DNA of 53,704 nt. Source: Hoylesella shahii DSM 15611 = JCM 12083. Its GTDB lineage: Bacteria; Bacteroidota; Bacteroidia; Bacteroidales; Bacteroidaceae. The position numbers and the translations under genes are program-made. The stretch spans positions 1-53,704 of the forward strand of contig NZ_BAIZ01000024.1 in the NCBI RefSeq assembly GCF_000613445.1. The letters run 5' to 3'. The notes below the pieces were generated by a model. That model saw only the letters and a program-made list of their open reading frames with translations. It did no database searches and was not told where the DNA came from. Shown here in pieces: positions 27,291 to 35,280 of the stretch. Every line of letters begins with the position of its first letter. The stretch's first letter is position 1.

Positions 27291-27572
27291 ATGACAAAGG
27301 CAGATATTATCAACGAGATTGCCATGCAGACTGGCATCCAAAAGAAAGATGTTTCAGTGGTTGTTGAGAGCTTTATGGAGACTATAAAAGGCAGCTTGTT
27401 GAACAAAAAAGACAATGTTTACCTTCGTGGTTTCGGCAGCTTTATTATCAAGCATCGTGCAGCTAAGACCGCACGCAACATCGCCAAGAACACAACAATC
27501 ACCATCGCCGCACACGACTTGCCGTGTTTTAAGCCCGCCAAGAGCTTTGTTGAAAGCATGCGTGGCGAATAA
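27291..27572 (+). CDS. HU/IHF-family DNA-binding protein
   Basis: A 93-residue nucleoid protein that bends DNA as a dimer. It starts MTKADIINEIAMQTGIQKKDV, has the hydrophobic core FMETIKGSL, the glycine-rich turn YLRGFGSF, and the DNA-gripping arm with KTARNIAKNTTITI. The usual arm-tip RNP motif is replaced by H-D-L-P-C, as often seen in Bacteroidota IHF-like proteins. Complete, with its own promoter. Confidence 0.95.
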   Translation: MTKADIINEIAMQTGIQKKDVSVVVESFMETIKGSLLNKKDNVYLRGFGSFIIKHRAAKTARNIAKNTTITIAAHDLPCFKPAKSFVESMRGE

Positions 27573-27625
27573 TTAAAGGTGGAAACAATACATATATATT
27601 ATATTAACATTTAAAAATTACAGCT

Positions 27626-27715
27626 ATGCCAAGCGGAAAGAAAAGAAAACGCCACAAGATGGCTACTCACAAACGTAAAAAAAGACTGAGAAAGAATAGG
27701 CATAAGAGCAAGTAA
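27626..27715 (+). CDS. 29-residue highly basic protein (ribosomal-protein-like)
   Basis: The ORF reads MPSGKKRKRHKMATHKRKKR and ends NRHKSK: 29 residues, more than half Lys or Arg. Tiny proteins of this kind are conserved in Bacteroidota. The KKRKRHKM...KRKKRLRK pattern resembles the C-terminal domain of mitochondrial mS38 and the actinobacterial bS22 protein, so it is probably a small ribosomal subunit protein. It lies 53 bases after HU and 363 before rng. The assignment to the ribosome is inference from composition and pattern. Confidence 0.75.
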   Translation: MPSGKKRKRHKMATHKRKKRLRKNRHKSK

Positions 27716-28078
27716 AACACTTGCCTAACGCTTATTCGCCATTGAAGGGTAAGCCGACAAATCCGCAGACGACGGCCCGGCTAGCCCTTTAGGCACGGTT
27801 CTTTTGAAGGCGAGTTCTATAAAATGAGCATCAGGCTTGTTTTTATAGAACGCGCCTGTAAGTCTCTTTAATGGTATATGGGTGTTGAAACACTACTAAA
27901 CAGCCGAATTGCCAAACAACAGTGGCGCAGAATGAGGCTAAACAGAAAGTGAAATCAACGCAAACACCTTTAACACGCACCATATAGCCACCTGCAGAGA
28001 TGCATCGGCCAAACATAAAGACTTAACAGAACTTGCCTAACACGTACTTACGACGAGAACTAAGGAGCTAATAAGAAG
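27716..28078 (+). other. Long leader upstream of rng
   Basis: No gene is seen in these 363 bases. Near 27816-27850 an inverted repeat GTTCTATAAAA / TTTTATAGAAC could form a stable stem-loop. There is no T-run, so it is not an obvious terminator. RNase E of E. coli controls its own mRNA through its leader, and the same is possible here but not shown. Confidence 0.4.
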
Positions 28079-29652
28079 ATGACTAGCGAAGTAGTAATTG
28101 ACGTTCAACAGAAAGAAATATCGATAGCACTGCTAGAAGACAAAAGGCTAGTGGAATATCAGAGCGAACCACGTGAAGTTTCGTTTTCTGTTGGAAATGT
28201 CTACGCAGCGAAAGTAAAAAAACTGATGCCTGGCTTAATGCCTGTTTCGTAGATGTTGGATTTGAACGCGACGCTTTTCTTCATTATCTCGACTTAGGAA
28301 GTCAATTCGATTCATACGCCAAGTACCTTAAACAGGTGCAAAGCGACAGGAAAAAACTTTATCCCTTTGCAAAGGCATCGCGACTTCCCGACTTGAAAAA
28401 AGATGGTAGTGTGCAAACTACGCTCACCTCGGGACAAGAAGTGCTGGTGCAAATTGTTAAAGAACCCATATCCACCAAGGGGCCGAGGCTTACGTGCGAA
28501 CTATCGTTCGCTGGACGTTACCTCATACTCATTCCCTTTAACGATAAGGTTTCTGTCTCTTCTAAAATTAAAAGCGGAGAAGAAAGGGCACGACTAAAAC
28601 AGCTCATTCATAGCATCAAACCTAAAAACTGTGGCGTTATCGTGCGAACTGTGGCCGAAGGTAAAAGGGTTGCAGAACTAGACGCCGAACTAAAAACACT
28701 CACGCAGTATTGGGAAGAGGCTATCGAAAAGGTGCAGAAAACCCAAAAAAGACCGCAATTGGTGTTCGAAGAAACAAGTAGGGCTGTGGCTTTGCTACGC
28801 GACTTGTTCAACCCAACCTACGAAAATATCTATGTTAACGATGAAGATGTATTCAAAGAGGTGAAGCACTATGTATCGATGATTGCACCAGACAAGGTGG
28901 ACATCGTGAAACTCTATTCGGGAAAGGTGCCCATCTTTGATAATTTCAACATCACTAAGCAGATTAAATCGAGCTTTGGGAAAACAGTAAACTACAAACA
29001 CGGCGCATATCTTATCATCGAACATACTGAAGCGCTGCACGTAGTTGATGTTAACAGCGGTAACCGTACACGTTCGGAAAAGGGACAGGAAGCTAACGCA
29101 TTGGAAGTGAACCTTGGTGCAGCCGATGAATTGGCTCGACAACTACGACTTAGAGACATGGGAGGCATCATCGTGGTAGACTTTATCGACATGAATGTCG
29201 CTGAAGATAGACAACTACTCTACGAAAGGATGTGCAAAAACATGCAGAAAGACCGCGCACGACATAATATCTTGCCACTAAGTAAGTTTGGACTGATGCA
29301 AATTACTAGGCAACGCGTGCGACCGGCAATGGACTTAAGTGTTGACGAGACCTGCCCAACATGCTTCGGAAAAGGAAAAATAAAGTCGAGCATCTTGTTC
29401 ACCGACCAGCTTGAAAGAAAGATAGATCGGCTTGTTAATAAGATTGGTGTTAAGAAATTCTATTTACATGTGCACCCCTACGTTGCTGCTTATATTAATA
29501 AAGGGTTTGTTTCCTTGAAACGACAGTGGCAATTGAAATACGGATTTGGCTTGCACATCGTCTCTTCGCAGAAGTTGGCTTTTTTGCAATACGAGTTTTA
29601 CGATGCAAACAAGCAGTTTATCGACATGAAGGAAGAGATTGAGACGAAGTAG
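28079..29652 (+). CDS. rng: Ribonuclease G/E (frame broken near 28236-28239)
   Basis: Endoribonuclease for rRNA maturation and mRNA decay. The S1 domain begins in the first part (MTSEVVIDVQQKEISIALLE, VGNVYAAKVKKLMPGL). The frame then shifts, and one added A in the AA at 28237-28238 gives GLNACFVDVGFERDAFLHY, which continues into the long ORF from 28336. The catalytic domain has VDVNSGNRT and IVVDFIDMN with the metal-binding Asp residues, and the zinc-link CPTCFGKG. Repaired length is 524 residues, normal for RNase G. A strong terminator follows. Confidence 0.93.
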
Positions 29653-29750
29653 TTTTTCAAATGGTTTGACCTTTTACGAAAGCCATTGACTTTCGATTGG
29701 TTTTAATCACGAATTGAACTTACGAGATAAGAAAAGTAAACTAATAAAGA

Positions 29751-29790
29751 AGGGAGAAAGGCCTGTGTGGCTTTTCTCCCTTTTTTTTAA
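29751..29790 (+). terminator. Terminator of rng
   Basis: GGGAGAAAGGCC and GGCTTTTCTCCC pair with one bulge around a 5-base loop, followed by eight T. Confidence 0.9.
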
Positions 29791-29826
29791 GATTAAAAGT
29801 CATTGGATTAGCCATGAACAAGTAGG

Positions 29827-29910
29827 CTAATCCCCATATAGATAACCTTGCTGTGCGTGTATAGTTGCCCATCCCAGCAATAAGGTTAATGTAATAAATA
29901 TTCGTTTCAT
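29827..29910 (-). CDS. 27-residue peptide with signal-like sequence
   Basis: MKRIFITLTLLLGWATIHAQ then QGYLYGD and a stop. It looks like a signal peptide with only a few residues after the likely cleavage site. It lies 21 bases downstream of the first lipoprotein gene. A related but broken version follows the second lipoprotein copy, so the pair was duplicated together. It may be a tiny gene or the remnant of a longer one. Confidence 0.4.
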   Translation of the reverse strand: MKRIFITLTLLLGWATIHAQQGYLYGD

Positions 29911-29931
29911 AATTGTGTTTTTTAGTCGTTG

Positions 29932-30288
29932 CTAGTTCTCGTAAAACTTTATCATTCCCACATATTGTGGGCAACGGTGGTCGGCTGTTTCTGGACCAAC
30001 CCATTTTTGAAATATCGGCACACGGAAATGGACAATGTCGCCTTCGTTCATCTTTTCGCCGAAGTCTCTATCATAAAAACCGATAGAGCTTCCCACAGGT
30101 ACTCCTTTTCTGGATGTAGAACTTGTAATTAGAATAATGTTATAACGCTCATTATTGTTGTTCTTGATAAGTGACAGTATTTTCCCCTCATACTCTATGT
30201 TTTCAAGATTCACTTCGGTGTTACATGATGTACCCAAAGCTAAGGGGAAAAAGAAAAGCATGAGCCATAAAAGTATTTTATGTTTCAT
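29932..30288 (-). CDS. Small lipoprotein, copy 1 of a tandem duplication
   Basis: 118 residues. A lipoprotein signal (MKHKILLWLMLFFFPLALGT then SC) is followed by a short beta-rich domain with GVPVGSSIGFYDRDFGEKM, EGDIVHFRV and PETADHRCPQYVGMIKFYEN. The function is unknown. It is clearly paralogous to the gene at 30545-30895: the first 20 residues are identical, and the rest shares KGVPVG, EGDIVHF and the ending GxVxFYxN. Confidence 0.8.
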   Translation of the reverse strand: MKHKILLWLMLFFFPLALGTSCNTEVNLENIEYEGKILSLIKNNNNERYNIILITSSTSRKGVPVGSSIGFYDRDFGEKMNEGDIVHFRVPIFQKWVGPETADHRCPQYVGMIKFYEN

Positions 30289-30289
30289 A

Positions 30290-30523
30290 TTGTTTTGAAT
30301 TGTTTTTTTAGGATGGGTTCAATTGTTTTAACAGTGTTAAGCATCAGAACAATCCTTGGACGAATAATAATAGGGCTTTCCCCCTCACTCTTGTAGATGT
30401 GCGAGGCGTAATCCTCGCCCTGTAATATATTGCTTTTGGTTGTTACAATATTATTGTTTGGATGCAAGTCTAGAAACGGTTGTAATCAATAATAGGGAAT
30501 GTAATAATGAATAATCGTTTCAT
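30290..30523 (-). pseudogene. Degenerate leftover between the two lipoprotein genes
   Basis: At 30523 a start MKRLFII, similar to the 27-residue peptide, stops after 17 codons. The next frames contain LLLITTVSRLAS and then a 60-codon ORF (30285-30467) with no similarity to anything I know. I read this as a decayed counterpart of the small peptide gene plus spacer from the tandem duplication. Confidence 0.4.
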
Positions 30524-30544
30524 AATCGTTATTATTTGGCGTTG

Positions 30545-30895
30545 TTAGTTATCATAAAATTCTACTATTCCGATAAACATTGGCCATCGGAGATCTGCTG
30601 TCCTAGGCCCTTGCAATTCTTTGAAATCTATCACGTGGAAATGAACAATGTCGCCCTCGCTTATCTTTTTGTCGTATTCCGTGCCAACGAAGCCAAGAGT
30701 TACCCCTACCGGTACCCCTTTGCTAGAAGACGATTTTGTAACTCTAATGATGTTGTAAGGCCAGCCTTTTCCTTCTCTAATAAGAAATTCTCCCTCGTAC
30801 CTTATGCTTTTAAGATCCACCTCCGTGTTGCAGGCCGTACCCAACGCTAAGGGGAAAAAGAAAAGCATGAGCCATAAAAGTATTTTATGTTTCAT
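30545..30895 (-). CDS. Small lipoprotein, copy 2 of a tandem duplication
   Basis: 116 residues with the same lipoprotein signal as copy 1 (lipobox LGTAC) and the matching motifs KGVPVGVTLGFVGTEYDKK, EGDIVHFHV and PRTADLRWPMFIGIVEFYDN. The body has diverged from copy 1 much more than the signal peptide and the DNA just upstream of the start, suggesting diversifying change or recent conversion of the 5' end. Confidence 0.8.
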   Translation of the reverse strand: MKHKILLWLMLFFFPLALGTACNTEVDLKSIRYEGEFLIREGKGWPYNIIRVTKSSSSKGVPVGVTLGFVGTEYDKKISEGDIVHFHVIDFKELQGPRTADLRWPMFIGIVEFYDN

Positions 30896-31424
30896 ATTGT
30901 TTTGAATTAATTATTTGTTATGTAATAAGGATTAATAAACGTTGCCGACAAACAATGGCTTGTCGGTATTAATAGGTAAAGGGTGGCGTATTGGTATTCA
31001 TAGGCGTTGTATTGTTAGTTGATAAGTTTACGAGTATACAAGTTGACAAGGCCAGCTGTTAGTTGACAAGCTTACGAATAAGCAAGTTTACAAGGTGGTT
31101 TGTATGTCTCCGCATTAACTCGCGACTAAACGAAAACGTGCGAACGTAACTTGCGTTTACGCTGTAAAGTTATGTAAAAAAGTTCTAAATTGCAATCTTT
31201 TGTTGTCGAAAAATTGAATGTGAGATTAAATTTACTGATAGAAGTTGTTTTGACTTTTGTTATTTCGGACAGCATTAAAATATTTTTGAATCAATAATTT
31301 CCAGCGCAAACCGCTCTCATGAGCGAGGGATGAGCCTCGTTTTCTCTTGCTTGATAGGCTTTTGCTTACCAAAAGTTCATCGATGTATGGTGTGTTTTGA
31401 AGCAGGTAGTAGGAAAAAGTGTAT
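30896..31424. other. Gene-free gap with hairpin and TTGACAAG repeats
   Basis: No ORF of note. A hairpin CCGACAA...TTGTCGG, flanked by ATTAAT on both sides, lies at about 30930-30970. Imperfect octamers GTTGACAAG, GTTTACAAG and GTTTACGAG lie at 31013-31103, the reverse complement of the array at 16425-16515. Confidence 0.5.
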
Positions 31425-31478
31425 AAAAAACGTGGAGAAAGGATGGTTTAACTTAGCACATCTCTTTTCTCCACGAAT
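31425..31478 (-). terminator. Terminator after the fimbrillin-like gene
   Basis: CGTGGAGAAA and TTTCTCCACG form a 10-bp stem, and on the minus strand it is followed by a run of six T. Confidence 0.8.
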
Positions 31479-31540
31479 TATTTGTTAGGCAAAGGCAATT
31501 AAAAATCTAAGTTTCAACTTTGTCTTTCCCTATTAAACCC

Positions 31541-33256
31541 TTAATTTGCAAGTATCGGGCGAATGCTATACATGTTGCGTTTGGGATTAATGGCACTAGC
31601 ACCCTTTGTCGTTCCGTAGAAGAACAAGTTTTGGTATTCCATATACTGGCCCGTAAAGGCTTGAGCTTGTTCGCAGTTTGTACCACAAGCGGTCCAATAC
31701 ATACCTTGGCTACCAGGCTTGTTAAGTCTTGGAGTGCAGTCTATATAGTCGGTGTAGCTTCCTGCAAATGGGAAGAACACACCCTTGCAAATATCCTCTT
31801 TCGTGAATTGCTTCATATAGCAACGAGCATACGACAGACCGTGAGCATCTCTATTAGAGCAAACAAGCTTTCTATTGTCTCGGCTAAGCACCCAACCTTT
31901 GAGGCAATTGTTTACAGTGGGGTCGAACAAAATACCGTAGATAACATTGTTGTTGCAATCCTTGTAGTAGCCAATATATTGGCCAGTTTTTGCCATTAGC
32001 TTGTCGAAATCGCCCTTTGTAGGAAGTTTCCATTTACCACGCGATGCGTAATAAGCCAAGTCGCCGTAGTTTTGGGTTGAACTAAGCATTGATGGGATGT
32101 TGCCTCGTACAGTCCAGTAGTAGCACATGAAAGCGCGACTGTAGCGATAAGCCTCGGCAATGTCGCCCCAACGGAAGTGGTCGAACTTAACCGTTTGTGT
32201 TGCATTGGGCATACAAGCACCCTGTGGAGAGGTGCCACACTTGTCTGTGTAGAAGTAATCCCATGGATTTTTAGCCAAGTGGTAGCCGCTAACCCATCCA
32301 GTTCTTTGGTCGCCAGGCGTATATTGCAGGTTGTATCTGCTCCATTTCACACCGTCGATGTCCACCCAAGGCGTGCATCCCATGTTCATTGTGATGGTAT
32401 AATATCTAGCGCGTTCAATGCGCATGCCATCAGTAAGGGCTTGTTCGTACTCGCTTCCGTCTGTTGTTTGGATAGTAAACACAGGTCTATAATTGTCGTT
32501 AGGGAACACGGCAACATAGAAAGAGTCGAGTGGTGCACTAGGATTAATGGTGAATGTGTAGCTACTGGGGTTGTCAATCTTAGACGGGAACACGTATTGT
32601 CCAGTCTTTAGGTTAAACTCTCCCTTCGATGGTTCGTTCGAGATGGTAAGGCTTTTGATGTTTTTAATGGGCTTTCCATCATTACAGAATTTCACTAAGA
32701 GTAGTGCATACTGCTTTCTAAAATTGATAGTGCCCCAACCTTTAAAGTCGGTAGTCGAGATATTTTTGGCAAGTCCCCAACTATAATCCACATACTTAAT
32801 ATTCTCAATCGTTCCATCTTGTTTACCAGTAACGGGATTACCGTTTTCAATCACCGTGTTTTGGTCTAAGCTAACGCTAACATTACCAGGCGTAACGCCA
32901 TAATCGTTTTGCTTAAAGGGATAGAATAGGGCGATGTTGTCACCTTTTTTGCATGTCACCTCACCCTCGAATTTCATTGTCTTTCCGCCTTCTATGGCCA
33001 CAATGTAGTCGAACCCGTTAGGTGTAGTGAGGTTATAGGCTATAAATTTGTCGCCTTTAACCCATTTGTTGCCGTTAATAAGGCTCACACTCGAGCGAGT
33101 GAGAGGCTCATTTTCAGTGGTGATGGTGAGTGTACGTTTAGCGCTAGTGCCAGCATCTATTTGGCTTTCGCTTTCGTTGTTAATGTCGGTAGCACACGAA
33201 GCTAAGCCAATTGCGATAGTGCCTAGCATCATGCTGTAAAGTTTCCTGTAGGTCAT
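31541..33256 (-). CDS. Fimbrillin-type lipoprotein with FISUMP-like C-terminus
   Basis: 571 residues. A lipoprotein signal (LGTIAIGLASC) is followed by a fimbrillin/Mfa-like beta domain containing TLTITTENEPLTRSS, WVKGDKFIAYNL and IALFYPF. The C-terminal third holds the Cys-rich FISUMP (Fibrobacter major paralogous) pattern: VKWSRYNLQY, RWGDIAEAYRY, GKWKLPTKGDFDKL and the final NMYSIRPI. Such proteins are surface-exposed in Bacteroidota and may be pilus tip subunits or stand-alone surface lipoproteins. No FimB/C/D partners are nearby. It is preceded by a small peptide gene in the same transcript. Confidence 0.82.
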   Translation of the reverse strand: MTYRKLYSMMLGTIAIGLASCATDINNESESQIDAGTSAKRTLTITTENEPLTRSSVSLINGNKWVKGDKFIAYNLTTPNGFDYIVAIEGGKTMKFEGEVTCKKGDNIALFYPFKQNDYGVTPGNVSVSLDQNTVIENGNPVTGKQDGTIENIKYVDYSWGLAKNISTTDFKGWGTINFRKQYALLLVKFCNDGKPIKNIKSLTISNEPSKGEFNLKTGQYVFPSKIDNPSSYTFTINPSAPLDSFYVAVFPNDNYRPVFTIQTTDGSEYEQALTDGMRIERARYYTITMNMGCTPWVDIDGVKWSRYNLQYTPGDQRTGWVSGYHLAKNPWDYFYTDKCGTSPQGACMPNATQTVKFDHFRWGDIAEAYRYSRAFMCYYWTVRGNIPSMLSSTQNYGDLAYYASRGKWKLPTKGDFDKLMAKTGQYIGYYKDCNNNVIYGILFDPTVNNCLKGWVLSRDNRKLVCSNRDAHGLSYARCYMKQFTKEDICKGVFFPFAGSYTDYIDCTPRLNKPGSQGMYWTACGTNCEQAQAFTGQYMEYQNLFFYGTTKGASAINPKRNMYSIRPILAN

Positions 33257-33303
33257 ATACCTGTTATTTTGAGTATAGATTGTTCAAATTCTGTTCCTTT
33301 CTC

Positions 33304-33492
33304 TTAATTATCGTAATCGTCAATTAGGCCCTCTTTTGCACAACCAGAGTTGCAACATCCTCCGTCTTTGTTACCACCAGAGCCTCCAGGTTTAAAATCT
33401 TCATTGTCTCCGTCGCCAGGACTACCTGCTAGCAGTTGAAACTCACTTGCTAAATTTGTGCACGCAATGCGTGGAATAACGTACCTTCTCAT
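33304..33492 (-). CDS. 62-residue Cys-rich small peptide gene
   Basis: From the ATG at 33492: MRRYVIPRIACTNLASEFQL, then LLAGSPGDGD, a Gly/Asp-rich linker and a terminal GGCCNSGCAKEGLIDDYDN. Small proteins with a Y-x-x-P-x-I start and an LLAGSPG-like middle are common near surface-protein genes in Prevotella, and I know of no proven function. The conserved leader and Cys-rich tail recall peptide precursors, but no modifying enzyme is nearby. An in-frame ATG at 33540 would add a stretch unlike the family, so 33492 is preferred. Confidence 0.6.
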   Translation of the reverse strand: MRRYVIPRIACTNLASEFQLLAGSPGDGDNEDFKPGGSGGNKDGGCCNSGCAKEGLIDDYDN

Positions 33493-33668
33493 TGTTGTTA
33501 ATTGTTTAATTGTTGTATGATTATAAAATAAAACTCCCACTTTGTCTATTTTTTAACCTCGGCTTACCTAATTCTTACCTTGGTTTGTCTAAATCTCTTT
33601 CAGGCTTGTTTAATTACTTGTTGTTAATTAAATATATCCTTGAATACAGCCTTTTTAATTCTCGTGTG

Positions 33669-33676
33669 CAAAGTTA
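33669..33676 (-). promoter_or_regulatory. -7 promoter box for the small-peptide/fimbrillin unit
   Basis: The minus strand reads TAACTTTG (TAnnTTTG), about 177 bases before the peptide ATG, implying a long untranslated leader. Confidence 0.55.
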
Positions 33677-33779
33677 GGCCGAATATGTTTTGGTTGAAAT
33701 TATATTAAGGTAAAAAAACAAAATACGTTGCAAAAAAACACTAAACAAAAGATTCTTGAACAATAATTCAAGATGTAAA

Positions 33780-33818
33780 AATGGCTCTAAAACCCGTTAA
33801 CAAAGGTTTTAGAGCCAT
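33780..33818 (-). terminator. Terminator of the pdxST operon
   Basis: ATGGCTCTAAAACC and GGTTTTAGAGCCAT are perfect 14-bp arms around an 11-base loop. On the minus strand they are followed by five T. Ten bases after the repaired pdxT stop. Confidence 0.95.
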
Positions 33819-33827
33819 AATTGAATT

Positions 33828-34399
33828 TTATTTGCTTTCGGCCATCTTCACAAACATGCGATGGATGGAAAGGTCGTCGTTAAGTTCGGGATGGAATGCC
33901 GTTACCAGTTGATTACCTTGTTTGGCGGCAACGATGTGCCGTTAACCTCTGCCAGTATTTCCACTTCGCTGCCCACCTTATCTATATATGGCGCACGTAT
34001 AAAGGTCATTGGCACGGCATGGTCTATGCCTTTAAGATTGCTTTCAACAAAGAAGCTGCCCAGTTGACGTCCGTAAGCATTACGACACACGGTGGTGTCC
34101 ATCGTAGAAATGCGTTGCTTGTCGTCGCCTTCCACATGTTTGGCCAGTAAGATAAGTCCAGCGCAAGTGCCAAATACGGGCAATCCGTCTTCAATGGCTT
34201 GCTTGATGGGTTGGAGCAAATCAAGTTCGCGTAACAGTTTGAGCATCGTGGTGCTTTCTCCGCCAGGTATAATCAGCGCATCTTTGGGTAGTTCCCAATC
34301 GGCTGCTTGCCTTACTTCGAAACTCTCCACGCCGAGTTGCGCAAGCATCTTTTGATGTTCGATGAATGCGCCTTGCAGTGCTAGAATGGCAATACGCAT
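33828..34399 (-). CDS. pdxT: PdxT glutaminase subunit of PLP synthase (frame broken near 33932-33938)
   Basis: PdxT releases ammonia from glutamine and feeds it to PdxS. The N-terminal part is intact ([28 protein letters not shown], the nucleophile Cys in [11 protein letters not shown]). The direct frame ends at 33902 with ...[12 protein letters not shown] and lacks the catalytic His-Glu. In the next frame comes [20 protein letters not shown] with the FHPEL dyad, ending at 33828. One base added at plus 33932-33938 gives a normal protein of 190 residues. It follows pdxS by 4 bases. Confidence 0.93.
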
Positions 34400-34403
34400 C
34401 TGT

Positions 34404-35279
34404 TTATTTCCCCCTCTCTGCCATGAGCAGCGCTATTTCTTGCTCGTTGATACCCACCATGGCCTCACCAAGGTCTTCAGATAGTTCGGCAAGCATTTTG
34501 GCATCGTTGTAGTTGGTTACAGCTTTCACGATGGCAGCGGCACGTTTTGCGGGGTCGCCCGACTTGAATATGCCCGAACCAACGAACACGCCCTCGGCAC
34601 CCAGTTGCATCATTAGGGCAGCATCGGCAGGTGTAGCCACACCACCAGCGGCGAAGTTCACCACGGGCAGTTTACCGTTTTCGTGTACGTAGCGCACTAG
34701 TTCGTAAGGGGCTTGCATGGCTTTAGCAGCTTCGTACAGTTCGTCTTCGCTCATCGAGGTGAGTCTGCGAATTTCGCTTTGCATCATACGCAAGTGGCGC
34801 ACGGCCTGAATAACGTCGCCCGTTCCGGGTTCGCCCTTTGTGCGAATCATTGTTGCGCCCTCTGCAATACGGCGAAGTGCCTCGTTAAGGTTCTTAGCAC
34901 CACAAACGAAAGGCACTTCGAACTTGTTTTTGTCGATATGGTAAACATCGTCGGCGGGTGAAAGCACCTCGCTCTCGTCGATATAGTCTATTTCGATGGC
35001 TTGCAAAATTTGTGCTTCGGCAAAGTGGCCGATGCGGCATTTGGCCATAACGGGGATTGAAACAGCCTCTTGGATACCCTTAATCATCTTGGGGTCGCTC
35101 ATGCGCGACACACCACCAGCGGCGCGAATGTCGGCAGGAATGCGTTCCAATGCCATAACGGCACATGCACCTGCAGCTTCGGCAATGCGAGCTTGTTCGG
35201 GAGTTGTTACGTCCATGATAACACCGCCTTTAAGCATTTGTGCCAAGTTGCGGTTAAGTTCTTGTCTGTTCTCTTTCAT
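34404..35279 (-). CDS. pdxS: PdxS synthase subunit of pyridoxal 5'-phosphate synthase
   Basis: PdxS makes PLP from ribose 5-phosphate, glyceraldehyde 3-phosphate and ammonia in a dodecamer with PdxT. The 291-residue protein has the very conserved [63 protein letters not shown] and [20 protein letters not shown] segments, including the catalytic lysines. It starts 1 base after the ThiD-AraC gene, so that regulator-like gene, pdxS and pdxT form one operon. Confidence 0.97.
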   Translation of the reverse strand: MKENRQELNRNLAQMLKGGVIMDVTTPEQARIAEAAGACAVMALERIPADIRAAGGVSRMSDPKMIKGIQEAVSIPVMAKCRIGHFAEAQILQAIEIDYIDESEVLSPADDVYHIDKNKFEVPFVCGAKNLNEALRRIAEGATMIRTKGEPGTGDVIQAVRHLRMMQSEIRRLTSMSEDELYEAAKAMQAPYELVRYVHENGKLPVVNFAAGGVATPADAALMMQLGAEGVFVGSGIFKSGDPAKRAAAIVKAVTNYNDAKMLAELSEDLGEAMVGINEQEIALLMAERGK

Positions 35280-35280
35280 T

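Noticed and set aside
29741..30004. 87-codon minus-strand ORF
   Set aside because: Overlaps the rng terminator and the end of the lipoprotein gene, and has no homology-like features.
29932..30895. Toxin-antitoxin or immunity pair
   Set aside because: Both genes are paralogous lipoproteins with secretion signals and no toxin-like motifs.
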